A DNA stretch of 64,000 nucleotides from Paraburkholderia phenazinium (GCF_900100735.1 NZ_FNCJ01000009.1:1-64000), one strand, 5' to 3'. Counted from the first letter of the stretch, positions 33,656 to 42,765 are shown. Numbers and translations: made by a program. The notes: a model not told the origin generated them from the letters alone.

Positions 33656-33866
33656 ACCCTGAGACCGTATGGATTTTGACTGTCTGCAGTCCCGCGTCCA
33701 TTTCGCTCATAGCGCCTTCCAGACATGCAAGCATTTTCCGCGAAACGGCGTCGGACGATCGACGCTTCGCGCCACGCTCCGGCGGGACGCAGCGGTGAAT
33801 AGCACCCGCCACAATCGAGTACGTCGAAGCATTCACATACCCCGACCGCTGCATCAAGTCACACAT
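33633..33866 (-). CDS. Possible 77-residue protein between the two tniQ genes
   Basis: The ATG at 33866 lies 13 bases inside the upstream tniQ gene and the frame ends inside the next one. The sequence (LMQRSGYVNASTYSIVAGAI, SRKMLACLEGAMSEMDAG) looks helical and HTH-like. It could be a separate small regulator or the out-of-frame C-terminus of the upstream TniQ protein. Confidence 0.35.
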   Translation of the reverse strand: MCDLMQRSGYVNASTYSIVAGAIHRCVPPERGAKRRSSDAVSRKMLACLEGAMSEMDAGLQTVKIHTVSGYACDHRR

Positions 33867-35182
33867 GATCGTCTGCTACCGTTCAACTCGAAGGCAGTGG
33901 TTGACAACGTAGTGCGTGTGAACGCACGCGTCGCAAAGAAAGGGGAGAACGGCTTAAGTGACAGGCCCGGCACGGTCGGAAAGAAAACCCAACCGCAATG
34001 CACGCCGTCGGTTTCAGTGGCACAGAACGGTGGTTGTAACTCCGATGCACAATGAGCGGGATGATGTGCCTTCCAGATGGTCATCGCACCGAGGCCAAGA
34101 TAGTAGGCAAACGCAGCGAGACGTGGCGTACCGCCGCGGCTGCGCTCGAAAGGGATTGGCGGGGCCTGGTCCGGGACGGGATCGCGCAACATCAACTCCG
34201 ATTCGCGTGATCGCGCCCAGGCGTCGGTCAAAACCTGCCAAAGGCATCGTTCGTAGTCCGGCGGAGTTTTATCACTCGTTTTGGGTATCAATTGAGGCTC
34301 CTCGTGCTGCCCCTGGTACATCCATCGGTCCAGGCGTCGCCCTGCGATCCGCCAGAGTGTGGCTCGAGTGACCGCGTCCGACGCCTCGTAGTAGCGCCAA
34401 GGGTCATCTTCGCGTCGAGGGAATGTCTTGACGCTCCAGCCAAGGACCGTAACCTCTTGAAACAGAGATCGGGTGAACAGATCGGGCGGCGTAAAACACG
34501 CGTACGCCGCGCTTAGCACCAACTCGCGACGCAATTGGGAACGACGGTCGACGGATTGCTCCGGGTCGTTGGCATAATGCACCAGGAACTCTAAAGCACC
34601 AACGTTCTGCAGCCAGTCGTAGATGGGGTGAAGGCTGCGACGGATCAGTTCTGTCTGATCTCTCAGATCTTCGTGCTGCTGTAACGAGGTGCAGGCACCC
34701 GAATATGGGCAACCACAGCGGGCGCATTGGTAAGGCACATCGAATGCCCGGCGCCAGTTGAGCGCAGTTGGTAACGCCGTTCCGCACGTCATGCAGAATG
34801 ATTGAAGCTGGCAGCCGTGCAATGGGCATTGTTGCAGCGCCTCGATCTGGTAGAGGTACGAGTGGTAAGCTGCCTCAAGGCAAACCGGGCAGATTCGGAG
34901 TCGGTTTGTGAGCAGGAGGTCGGTGAATACGGGAGACGTCAGGGGGTCCGCATCCGGGACGGAGACGCCATCAACCTCGAAACGCGCCCAGGAGTGCCGG
35001 GAAGCGGTGTGTGCCACCTGCGCCCAGGAAATGGCAGTGTGGTATTTCCTCAGGCTGCGAAGCACTCCGGCCGCGCTAGCTCCATTGACATAAGCAAACC
35101 GCATGTTGAGAGAAAAATCCGACTCGAAAGGAAGCGGACCAAGGTCCGCTCCCGCCCAAGCCCCCGCTTGCGTCGCCATCAT
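33854..35182 (-). CDS. TniQ/TnsD-like target-selection protein 1
   Basis: The 442-residue protein begins with DLGPLPFESDFSLNMRFAYV, the TniQ N-terminus. Zinc-finger pairs follow: ICPVCLEAAYHS, QCPLHGCQLQSFCMTCGTAL and CARCGCPYSGAC. The C-terminal half is divergent. Its start overlaps the tnsC-like stop as ATGA. Having two TniQ-type proteins in one operon recalls Tn7-like elements that use alternative target selectors. Confidence 0.82.
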   Translation of the reverse strand: MMATQAGAWAGADLGPLPFESDFSLNMRFAYVNGASAAGVLRSLRKYHTAISWAQVAHTASRHSWARFEVDGVSVPDADPLTSPVFTDLLLTNRLRICPVCLEAAYHSYLYQIEALQQCPLHGCQLQSFCMTCGTALPTALNWRRAFDVPYQCARCGCPYSGACTSLQQHEDLRDQTELIRRSLHPIYDWLQNVGALEFLVHYANDPEQSVDRRSQLRRELVLSAAYACFTPPDLFTRSLFQEVTVLGWSVKTFPRREDDPWRYYEASDAVTRATLWRIAGRRLDRWMYQGQHEEPQLIPKTSDKTPPDYERCLWQVLTDAWARSRESELMLRDPVPDQAPPIPFERSRGGTPRLAAFAYYLGLGAMTIWKAHHPAHCASELQPPFCATETDGVHCGWVFFPTVPGLSLKPFSPFFATRAFTRTTLSTTAFELNGSRRSCVT

Positions 35183-36228
35183 TTCTTGCCTGTTTTGCCA
35201 TGTTTACCTGTCGTGCGGGGCTGGTCATCCCCTCCCTCCCCGACCATTTCGTAGCCACACGCTCGGAGAGCCTCGCACCACCGTTTTCCGTCAAGTGGTA
35301 AGGCAATGTCGGGTGAATCGTCCGAAGCGAGTGCGGTCAGGAACCGTCGAAGGGCCGGTAGAAGTAGCCCCATTGATATGGTCTCGTTCCGCGTCGCAAC
35401 TGTGAGCGGAAGGAAGCCCGTCTCTCGAAGAGCATCCGTTAGAGTTGCGACTTCACCCTCGAGGCGCCATCCTTTCTCCCAGGCGTAGGGAGCATAAAAT
35501 TGCGTCCATGTCACACCGGCCTCGACGAATGGCAGGCGATCAATTTCATGGAACAGCGCCTTGACCTCCTCCGGCAACGCGATATCGCCAAAGCGGAACC
35601 TGCACGCGAAAAAACGCCGGACCAGATCCCGATGTGCGACGAGTCCTTTCATTTTCGTCGCGAAGTCAGGACTCTGTCCGAATGAAACCGTGACGAGGTG
35701 GACCTGTTCGGTAAACAGATCGTTGTAGATAGCCTTAAGAAACTTGATGTCCCTGGCCGTCATGTTTTGGGCTTCGTCGAAGAGAAAGATAATCTTGCGG
35801 GCTTCTGCGGACCTGGCGACGTCAAGGAGTCGCTTGACTATGCGTTGACGCAACGAATACGCGGTCCCCGTGACGTCACCGTGGCAAAGCACGTGCAGCC
35901 ACTGCACCAGAAACTCCTTGGTTGGCTGATCACTTGAATCCGTGACGTTGAATACAAATACAGGGATATCGCCGAACTCACTCTCAAGGTATTCGCGGAT
36001 CAGCGCGATAGCGCACGTCTTCCCACTCGATGAAGGCGCGGTAAAGCAGCAACTTTGCCCTCCCACAACGAGCAAAACCTTTATCTCCCGGTACGCCATT
36101 CGGATCGGGGGGGTCTCGAGGACTGCTTCAGCCGGCAGTGGATGCAACATCACTAGCTCTTCATGAGAGAAGCGCTTGCCGCTACCGTCTTGTTGGCTTC
36201 CTTGCGGGCTACCGTGTCGCTTAGTCAT
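35179..36228 (-). CDS. TnsC/TniB-like AAA+ ATPase
   Basis: The 349-residue protein has Walker A APSSSGKT (Ala in place of the first Gly), Walker B IIFLFDEAQN and a sensor-like SFGQSP segment. This is the TniB/TnsC pattern: an ATP-dependent filament that joins target selectors to the transposase. It overlaps the transposase stop by eight bases upstream and the TniQ1 start downstream. The Lys-rich C-terminus (GKHGKTGKK) is unusual and could bind DNA or partner proteins. Confidence 0.88.
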   Translation of the reverse strand: MTKRHGSPQGSQQDGSGKRFSHEELVMLHPLPAEAVLETPPIRMAYREIKVLLVVGGQSCCFTAPSSSGKTCAIALIREYLESEFGDIPVFVFNVTDSSDQPTKEFLVQWLHVLCHGDVTGTAYSLRQRIVKRLLDVARSAEARKIIFLFDEAQNMTARDIKFLKAIYNDLFTEQVHLVTVSFGQSPDFATKMKGLVAHRDLVRRFFACRFRFGDIALPEEVKALFHEIDRLPFVEAGVTWTQFYAPYAWEKGWRLEGEVATLTDALRETGFLPLTVATRNETISMGLLLPALRRFLTALASDDSPDIALPLDGKRWCEALRACGYEMVGEGGDDQPRTTGKHGKTGKK

Positions 36229-39001
36229 GGCTACTCTCCTTGCGCGGCGTACGATTCAAGCCAAACGGATCGGTGTGCGGCTCACTACCCGCCGACCATG
36301 TCTCGCCGTCGAACGCGTCTTCACCTCCATTTGCCGGTGTCATTTCGCGAACCGTGCTCTGGCTACGAGCCTGGGTACGCTCCTGGGCTGCCAGATCCAG
36401 TGCGTTGCGTGCTGCCACACCGCCGCGCCCTTTGCGCCGCGTGATTTGATTGATTTTTTCCTGGCGCCACTTCGCCAACGGCTCAGGGTTGCCATCCAGG
36501 TCGTCCATAGGCTTGCCGCGCATGATGAGCTTGCGTTGACGCCACGAAATCGGCACCTTGGATAATCCGTGATGTGTCTCAACCATGCCAAGATCTTCCC
36601 CGGTCTTCTCGACAATCGCGCGCGCAAAACATGCGTCACGTCGGTCTACGTAAAGCAATAGCCATTGGCGAAGCAGGTGGGCGGAACCCGATAGCTTGCC
36701 TCCTTTGTAGCGGCACCGATCGACCCTGGCATATGGCGCTTCTCCGCGTTCGAGACTGCCACGCACTACCCGTCTTTCAAGATGCGAAAGAAGATGGTTA
36801 TCGCGTTGAATCGCTAGCGGCAGCGGTTGAGGAAAAAACGGCTGATCTGGGTTCCCAATAGCGGCCTTCAGCACTTCAATCGGGCTCGACCATTGACTCG
36901 CCTCAGATGGCGAGAGGTTGATATTTGCGATTCCGCCGTAGATAACCGATTCGATTTCCGCGAGCGAAATTTTCAGGTCACGAGCTTTTGTTTCAGGCGA
37001 CGTGCGCCGCGGATCGTCAGGGCCTGTTCCGTATGTCGACGGCAGACGAGACAGGCCGCGACGGTCAAGTTCCCCGATAAGCGATTCAATGACTTGGCGC
37101 ACCCACCATTGATAGGCCGGGCCATAGCTCAAGACGCACCCAATGGTGTCGATGACGTTGTTCACAAAATCATCGGCCCGATTGCACAGCGCGTTGTCCA
37201 CACGCAGAACCACGTAGCCGTGCCAAGCTAACTCTGGCAAAAAGTGGCGGACGAGAAATTTTCCGCCATCTGTGTATTGGAGCCGACCTGCGAAAATTGT
37301 GTCGTCAGCGGGATTCAGTGCACTGCTAATCGCCTCCAGTCCCAAATCCGCAGATGGCTCGACCTCGAACAGCAGGCTTACCCCCGCTATCGCCCGTGGC
37401 CACTCGCTAGCCAAGAGGCCGAAATACCACCGTGCGACCGGCACCTCCAGTTGCTTTCCATCTTCGTTCTCAACGATCAGGATCGAACCAGCTCCCGCCT
37501 GCTGGTAGTCCAGTTGCATAAACGAGAAAGGCCGGCGCGGCTGGATTCTTACGACCTCTCCCCGTCCGATCTGTTGACGCCGCTTTGCATCTACCCCTCC
37601 CACTGGAGCTGCGTCACCGGACGACTTCTCCAGATTGTGAGCGTAGACGCGTATGGCCTGACATCCCTGGTCGTGTCTGCAAAATGGCCAGTCGTTCAAC
37701 GTCGCGCCCTTCTCTGTCAGCTTGGCTCGAAACTCTCCGGCCAGCGACTGAAAGCTGTAGAAGGTTTTCACCCCCTTCGCGTCTCTTCCCAGAATCCTCT
37801 CATCCAGCCACTTGCGAATATCCGCATGCTTCGTTAGCGTCATCGTGAGGGCACCGGCGCAGCCGAGTGACTTCTGCGACCGCCTGGGGTCAACTGCGCT
37901 GACTCTGCGATAGCGGTGAACGCGGGTCCCGGGAATCAATGCAAAGTAGCCATACGGCTGCCCCTTCTCGTCAAACTCCAGGCACCGCTTGTAAAGCCGA
38001 CGCACTTCTTTCATCTGTAGAGAGCAGGTCTTCCATATGATGTCGCACGACGCACCCGCCATGTAGAGGTCAATCGCATTGCGCCGTTGTTCGAACTTTC
38101 GCTGATCAACCAGGGGGAAGACCGAAATATCTGGCAGTGACCATCTGCCGTTCGATCGCGACTGTGCACAAACCAGCCTGCGCGGCCTACCTCGCCCCAC
38201 ATCGGGGCTGTGCGCTTCGCTGGTTGTTGGTTGTGTGGCCTCGAGCTGCGCGGCGAATTCCAGTTCGCTTTGTCGCTGCTCCATTTCAACCCGCTGAAAG
38301 TCGCGCCCTTCTCTCCACCGCACCACCGTACGGCCGCACAGCAACGTGGATTTCAGATCCGCCTCGGCGAGACCCGCGTGGAGAAGCCGGGCGACTGCGC
38401 CAAAAGTCAACGCGGGATCTGGGCCAACCTCCTCGAGCAATTCAATCAACGTGGCATTGCGCCGTAGATTGAGGATGTTCTGTACGGCCAACATCGCGTG
38501 GTTCCAGTCCACGCGCCGAGTCACGGTGATGGCCCGGCAGAGCGTAAGCCAGTTGTCGAACTGCAGCTCCCATCGCCCCAACTCAGAAAGATCGTGCGTC
38601 TCATAGGTGTGTCCCTGGGGATTGGCAACTGGCGTTTTTGCGTCGACGCGAGAGCGACCCGGTGGCCGCACGCCCTCAGTGATCTTGCACAATCTTTGCT
38701 CCCCAGATCGGTATTGAACGAAGAGATTCACCGCATCCGGGTCAACGCCGTGCTCAGTGGCAACGCGATTCAGTTCGCTACTATCAACGACATACGAAGT
38801 GACCTCTCTGTCTGACTCAAGTTTGGCGACTGCCCAAATCAGTGGCAGGTCGCCTTCTATGACTGACCTCAGATGAGTCTTCGGCAGGTCAGCCACCCAG
38901 ATATTTTCCTTTTTTCTCCCACGCTCCCGAATTGCGGAGGAAACAGATACTCGATCGTCAGGATAAAAACCGGGAAGATCCGATTTCGCAGAATTAGCCA
39001 T
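36221..39001 (-). CDS. TnsB-like DDE transposase with TnsA-like N-terminal region
   Basis: The start at 39001 (MANSAKSDLPGF) is preceded by GAGG; ATGs at 39016 and 39073 are possible. At 926 residues it exceeds Tn7 TnsB (about 700) and TniA (about 560). The TnsB core shows Asp in SFMQLDYQQAG, Asp in LRVDNALCNRADDF and Glu in VRQVIESLIGELDRRGLSRL, so the DDE triad seems kept although the usual K-x-x-V-E-R context is altered. Residues about 15-250 follow the order of TnsA (ESDREVTSY, then LFVQYRSGEQRLCKI, then a helical C-part), but the PD-(D/E)xK residues look replaced. A TnsA-TnsB fusion with a dead nuclease is inferred. Confidence 0.8.
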   Translation of the reverse strand: MANSAKSDLPGFYPDDRVSVSSAIRERGRKKENIWVADLPKTHLRSVIEGDLPLIWAVAKLESDREVTSYVVDSSELNRVATEHGVDPDAVNLFVQYRSGEQRLCKITEGVRPPGRSRVDAKTPVANPQGHTYETHDLSELGRWELQFDNWLTLCRAITVTRRVDWNHAMLAVQNILNLRRNATLIELLEEVGPDPALTFGAVARLLHAGLAEADLKSTLLCGRTVVRWREGRDFQRVEMEQRQSELEFAAQLEATQPTTSEAHSPDVGRGRPRRLVCAQSRSNGRWSLPDISVFPLVDQRKFEQRRNAIDLYMAGASCDIIWKTCSLQMKEVRRLYKRCLEFDEKGQPYGYFALIPGTRVHRYRRVSAVDPRRSQKSLGCAGALTMTLTKHADIRKWLDERILGRDAKGVKTFYSFQSLAGEFRAKLTEKGATLNDWPFCRHDQGCQAIRVYAHNLEKSSGDAAPVGGVDAKRRQQIGRGEVVRIQPRRPFSFMQLDYQQAGAGSILIVENEDGKQLEVPVARWYFGLLASEWPRAIAGVSLLFEVEPSADLGLEAISSALNPADDTIFAGRLQYTDGGKFLVRHFLPELAWHGYVVLRVDNALCNRADDFVNNVIDTIGCVLSYGPAYQWWVRQVIESLIGELDRRGLSRLPSTYGTGPDDPRRTSPETKARDLKISLAEIESVIYGGIANINLSPSEASQWSSPIEVLKAAIGNPDQPFFPQPLPLAIQRDNHLLSHLERRVVRGSLERGEAPYARVDRCRYKGGKLSGSAHLLRQWLLLYVDRRDACFARAIVEKTGEDLGMVETHHGLSKVPISWRQRKLIMRGKPMDDLDGNPEPLAKWRQEKINQITRRKGRGGVAARNALDLAAQERTQARSQSTVREMTPANGGEDAFDGETWSAGSEPHTDPFGLNRTPRKESSHD

Positions 39002-39048
39002 CTTGTGCCTCGACATGCAAATGACGAAACCGCAAGACGCAGCGTCCC

Positions 39049-39080
39049 TTGATTTTTGCCCGACAATGGACAAAAATCAA
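39049..39080. promoter_or_regulatory. Inverted repeat at the tnsB-like promoter
   Basis: TTGATTTTTG and CAAAAATCAA are exact 10-bp complements with a 12-bp spacer, about 48 bp upstream of the start at 39001. A good candidate operator or transposase binding site for autoregulation. Confidence 0.6.
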
Positions 39081-39847
39081 CTCACGTACGAATGCAGCCT
39101 CGTACTTTCAGAGTGTGTCTAAGAGGGAGTTGGGTGATGGCCAGCTCTCTCCTTCCTTGAAGGGAAGTAGATTTATTCGACTTCCTTTCGTCCAAGCATT
39201 CGACTTATTTCACAATATTCTCCTTTCCGACGTGTTCGGACGAGCGCGGGCCGGCGCTGACAGCCAATGTGTCAGCACTGGGCGGCGAGTCGCGGCAGTG
39301 ATGGGTCTCAGTACTTCAATTGTCCCAATGATCTGGATCGATTTTTTCTCCTATATTGCCTCCTCTGCAGGTTATCAACTATTTTTACATCAATTTAACC
39401 GCAAAATCAAAAGGTAAGGGAATATACGTAACGCGTATCTATAAATTAATTTATATTGCATTCATTCAGATAACGCGTATGCGTAAAATCGATTTAAAAT
39501 TCCACCCACCCTTTACCAAACTATATATCCTAAAATTTCATCCTGGTTATATCAATTTTAGGTGACATAGTTAGCATTGCTATTGAATAAAATTGTTCGA
39601 TTCAAAGCGAGACTTTGGTCGCTATCGGATGCGGAAGAATCGGTAGCTGACGCAGGGTATGCAGTGTGAACAAGTCGCCTTCATGCTCTCCAGATCCTCA
39701 TCGAACCTGATGGCTGCGGCATGCAAGGCCACGCGAGCTGGGATAGTCGCGCGCACTAGAGTTGCTGACGGGACAACTGTCCAAACCGTAGCAGTTTCGA
39801 CATCCGTCAAACGCTCGCTTGCCGTGACGGCAACGCCAGATCGAAAG
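39081..39847. other. AT-rich non-coding stretch beside the transposition operon
   Basis: No gene is supported. From about 39,330 to 39,600 the sequence is markedly AT-rich against a GC-rich background. It carries two copies of TAACGCGTAT (39429-39438 and 39471-39480). ATTCGACTT occurs twice near 39175 and 39203, and there is a dyad GCTGACA/TGTCAGC at 39256-39276. This may be foreign regulatory DNA or part of an old transposon end. Confidence 0.5.
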
Positions 39848-40978
39848 TCATATGCCTGCGGAAATCGCCTCGAGACGGTGCTCTGTGGGGTCTCCCGCGG
39901 CACACGTCTTTCGTGCCCACTTGAACCACTCACTCGCAGCACTACCATCCTCGAGCGAGATTCCGGATTGCCGCGCCCGAGCTTCGAGGTGGTCTATGTA
40001 TGCCTGCCGGCGCACGAGCGCATGCCATGTATCGGCTTCCGCAGAGAGTCCATCGATCCGTTCGCGATCTGCGCGTGCTGCTTCAGCGGCTTCCTGAACC
40101 GCGCGCTCATGAGTCGCGAGGCGGAATGCCTCACTCGCCTGACGCAAGCGCGTGGCGACGTGATTCAGCTGGGATTCGAGCGGCCTTCCCGGTTGGTCAC
40201 GCACCGCTATGACATTTCCAATCGGGGCCCGGTTTCCTGCTGAACGCAGCGTGAGTCGAAGTTTTCCCGTAGCGCGCGGGCGCCTATGTCCGGCTCCGGT
40301 GCCTCTGCTCGTGATTTCGGTTAGCCGAAACGACAGATCCAGACCGTGATGCGAAAAGATTGTCCTCTGGCCAACGACTTCAATCTTGAACCCTCTCTCG
40401 CGCATTCCGACGATCAACGCATCCGCCATGCTCAGGGCCCGCTGCAACTGGGCCTGAGTAGTAGCGATAGTGATGTATCCCGGGCCCGGTGCGACGATGT
40501 CAGTTACGTCCCGCGCGCCAGCGGCTTTGCGTACCCGTTTGTACACCAGAGGAACCTCAGACTTTTCCGACACGCGCTCCATCCGCCGCAAATGGTTCGC
40601 CAGTTTCGCCACAAGTGCGGTGCGCAAAGTGCCATCAGATCGAACCAGAATTTGTGCGTCAGGCTCGCTTTCCTCCCACTCGATACGGCCGCATGCAAGG
40701 CTGAGATCCTCGGCAAGTCGCCCACGGCGATTGTATTTTTCGGGATGGATCCGGATGTTCGTTGGCCCGCGATGCGCCGGAAGGTCCGGTCGGTCTGGTG
40801 CCCGACCAACCCGTTTCTTGGCCCAATACCCAAGCTGTGGAACGGGAATGTCCATCCTGGCGCAAACCTTTCGCAAGCCTACATCGGAGATGCCATAACG
40901 CTTACCCAAATTGATCATGGGCTCGCGCCACACGGCTTCGTAAAGCGCTCCCCGTTCGAGCACAATTGAGCATCCCAT
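39848..40978 (-). CDS. Conserved-looking protein with N-terminal HTH-like motif
   Basis: GGAGGAAGC precedes the ATG at 40978, giving 376 residues. The N-terminus (LERGALYEAVWREPMINLGK, RYGISDVGLRKVCARMDIPV, then GYW) is a pattern I have seen in otherwise uncharacterised bacterial proteins and looks like a DNA-reading helix pair. The C-terminal part is charged and helical (ERAVQEAAEAARADRERIDG). It lies between the transposition operon and an array of short repeats, so it may be transposon cargo or an extra transposition factor. Confidence 0.6.
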   Translation of the reverse strand: MGCSIVLERGALYEAVWREPMINLGKRYGISDVGLRKVCARMDIPVPQLGYWAKKRVGRAPDRPDLPAHRGPTNIRIHPEKYNRRGRLAEDLSLACGRIEWEESEPDAQILVRSDGTLRTALVAKLANHLRRMERVSEKSEVPLVYKRVRKAAGARDVTDIVAPGPGYITIATTQAQLQRALSMADALIVGMRERGFKIEVVGQRTIFSHHGLDLSFRLTEITSRGTGAGHRRPRATGKLRLTLRSAGNRAPIGNVIAVRDQPGRPLESQLNHVATRLRQASEAFRLATHERAVQEAAEAARADRERIDGLSAEADTWHALVRRQAYIDHLEARARQSGISLEDGSAASEWFKWARKTCAAGDPTEHRLEAISAGI

Positions 40979-41428
40979 GCTTCCTCCCTGCGTCTGGATC
41001 TGATACACGAAGGGAGGTTTAGCATAAGTCACTGCCGAAGCAAGCGATCAATTTGAGAGCACGTTTGCGTCACGTGTTTGCTGTCATTTCCATTACGCAC
41101 GATGTTTGCGATCAGAGAGCGCGTGAAACCCAGTTTGCTTGACGGAGGCGCAACGGAAATTTGCGTCACAATTTTCACTGAGGCTATGCCCCACCGGCGA
41201 CAGCAGGCACGGAATTAGGAACTCGAGTTGCGTTGGAGCGCTCCTTCATAGGCTCGGTCGAACGCAACGGTCATGTATCGTTTGGCACCTTTTTACCGTT
41301 GCGTCGATCAATGGCTTTCCTTCAGTTATCGGATTCGCTGGTTTCAGGGCAACTGAGAAGCGTCACGCTTATCTGCTCATCCAACTGCACCCGTACACGC
41401 GCTCAAGCTCGAAAGCCTTCAGGCGCAA
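40979..41428. other. Intergenic stretch containing a short repeat array
   Basis: The array of TTTGC repeats at 41063-41169 is listed separately. The rest (41170-41428) shows no gene and may be the boundary between mobile DNA and the chromosome. Confidence 0.5.
41063..41169 (+). repeat. Array of five TTTGC-centred repeats, about 28-bp period
   Basis: GTTTGC occurs at 41063, 41076, 41104 and 41133, and ATTTGC at 41159. The last four are spaced 28, 29 and 26 bp apart. Two copies are TTTGCGTCAC in full (41064, 41160); the others read TTTGCTGTCA, TTTGCGATCA and TTTGCTTGAC. Evenly spaced sites like these are what a Tn7-like transposon end looks like. They could instead be operator sites of the gene at 40978. 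Confidence 0.5.
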
Positions 41429-42361
41429 TCAAAGCGCCTCAACCAGGTCCTTTCGTCGCGACTGGCAATAGGCGGAGCACGCAACCTGCGCCGCGTTTGC
41501 AGCAGCATGAATCATCAGATTCGCGTTTACCGGCTTGCAAAGCGACACGATGATCGGCGGGGGAACGGGTTTGAGCGGCAACTCAATGAATTCACCGCTC
41601 TGCAATGCTTCGGCGACGAATAAACCTGGAATGGCTGCCACGCCATATCCGTCCCGCACAAGCTGGACGATAGCAGCCACAGAGGGCGAACAGGTGATTC
41701 GCGTCTGTTCGGCCGACATCCCGACCTGCTGCGCCAGAGCATGAACAATACTATCGAGGGCCACTTGCGGCGCCGTACCGCGCCCGAAGGTCAGCACCGG
41801 ACGTTGCAGGACCCGCAGCGCGAGACCTTGGGCGCGCTTCGACAACAAGCCTCGTCTGGCAATCCATCGGACCGGATAACTTGCGATGGCGCTCGACACG
41901 ATCTTGGTACTGTCGATCCCCTCGACCCGTATCGCGAGATCCAGATCGCCGCTCAACAACCGTCGTTGCAGCACCGCACTCGAATCGACGGTCAGGTCCA
42001 CTTCGAGCTTCGGAAAACTTGCGTTCAACTCGGTGATGTAATGGGCGAGCCAGCTATGCACGACAGTCTCGATCACGCCCAACCGAAGCTTCCCGCCAAC
42101 CACGACTTCCTGGCCTGCCGCTTCCCGCAAAGCGCGCGCTGCATCGACAACATTCTTTGCCAGCCCGAGCAGACTCTGCCCCGAGGGCGTCAACCGGAAC
42201 TTTGTCGTCGAACGGTCGACGAGTTCGGTCTTCAGTTCGTCCTCCAGCGAGCGGATACGCAGCGAAATGGTGGCCGGCGTCGCATGCAGCACGCGCGCCG
42301 TCGCCCGAAAGTTTTCGAGTTGAGCAAGCGTAACGAATGTTTCAAGAAAACGCGTGTTCAT
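41429..42361 (-). CDS. LysR-family transcriptional regulator
   Basis: Starting at 42361 (MNTRFLETFVTLAQLENFRA) gives 310 residues, the normal LysR length. An HTH spans residues 1-60 (ARVLHATPATISLRIRSLED) and a periplasmic-binding-type effector domain about 90-300. It is divergent from the operon at 42766. GTTAAG/CTTAAC dyad sequence lies between them, with another CCTTAAC half-site close to its own start. It probably activates that operon with a D-glutamate- or 5-oxoproline-related effector (inference). Confidence 0.9.
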   Translation of the reverse strand: MNTRFLETFVTLAQLENFRATARVLHATPATISLRIRSLEDELKTELVDRSTTKFRLTPSGQSLLGLAKNVVDAARALREAAGQEVVVGGKLRLGVIETVVHSWLAHYITELNASFPKLEVDLTVDSSAVLQRRLLSGDLDLAIRVEGIDSTKIVSSAIASYPVRWIARRGLLSKRAQGLALRVLQRPVLTFGRGTAPQVALDSIVHALAQQVGMSAEQTRITCSPSVAAIVQLVRDGYGVAAIPGLFVAEALQSGEFIELPLKPVPPPIIVSLCKPVNANLMIHAAANAAQVACSAYCQSRRKDLVEAL

Positions 42362-42765
42362 AGGGTGCGGCGCTTGAGTGTCTGTCGCGTATCGCCGGTA
42401 CGGATCGACAACTGGTCCAGGAGAGTTCGCGCAGCGGCTCTGCGTCGAATCAGCCAAGTATGAACCTTAACAAAAGGCACTGGTTGGCCGAAGCAGACTT
42501 TTTTCTTGCTCAGCCTGCTCAAAGGCACACGACGCCCAGTACGGGCGATAGCATTCCACACGTTTCTACCCAAAAAGCCCGTCAGTGCTCGCTTCCCGGC
42601 CGTAGCATGTACGGCCGGCTGCCTCAGGGCGAGGCGCCGATTACGTACAAACCCTGATCAAGTTGTTAAGAAAACCTTAACATAGGCGGCACGAATTACT
42701 CGCTGGCGCAGCTATTTTTTCAGCCCTAATCTGCATTCCATCGAACTCACGACGGGACTGCAGCC
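42362..42765. promoter_or_regulatory. Divergent control region of LysR and the D-glutamate cyclase operon
   Basis: No gene here. It holds the dyad at 42665-42681 and a second CCTTAAC half-site near 42466. Both promoters must lie in this interval. Confidence 0.55.
42665..42681. promoter_or_regulatory. Candidate LysR-type operator
   Basis: GTTAAG and CTTAAC are perfect inverted arms with a 5-bp spacer, 85 bp before the operon start at 42766. The site contains a T-N11-A core as LysR-type regulators prefer. Confidence 0.6.

Noticed and set aside
32285..39001. CRISPR-associated transposon
   Set aside because: Two TniQ-type genes prompted the idea, but no cas gene, repeat-spacer array or guide-like repeat is visible in the window.
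22156..39567. TGTCACC at 22156 and GGTGACA near 39561 as the two transposon ends
   Set aside because: Only about eight bases match, and the left one lies inside the phasin leader; the TTTGC array is a better end candidate.
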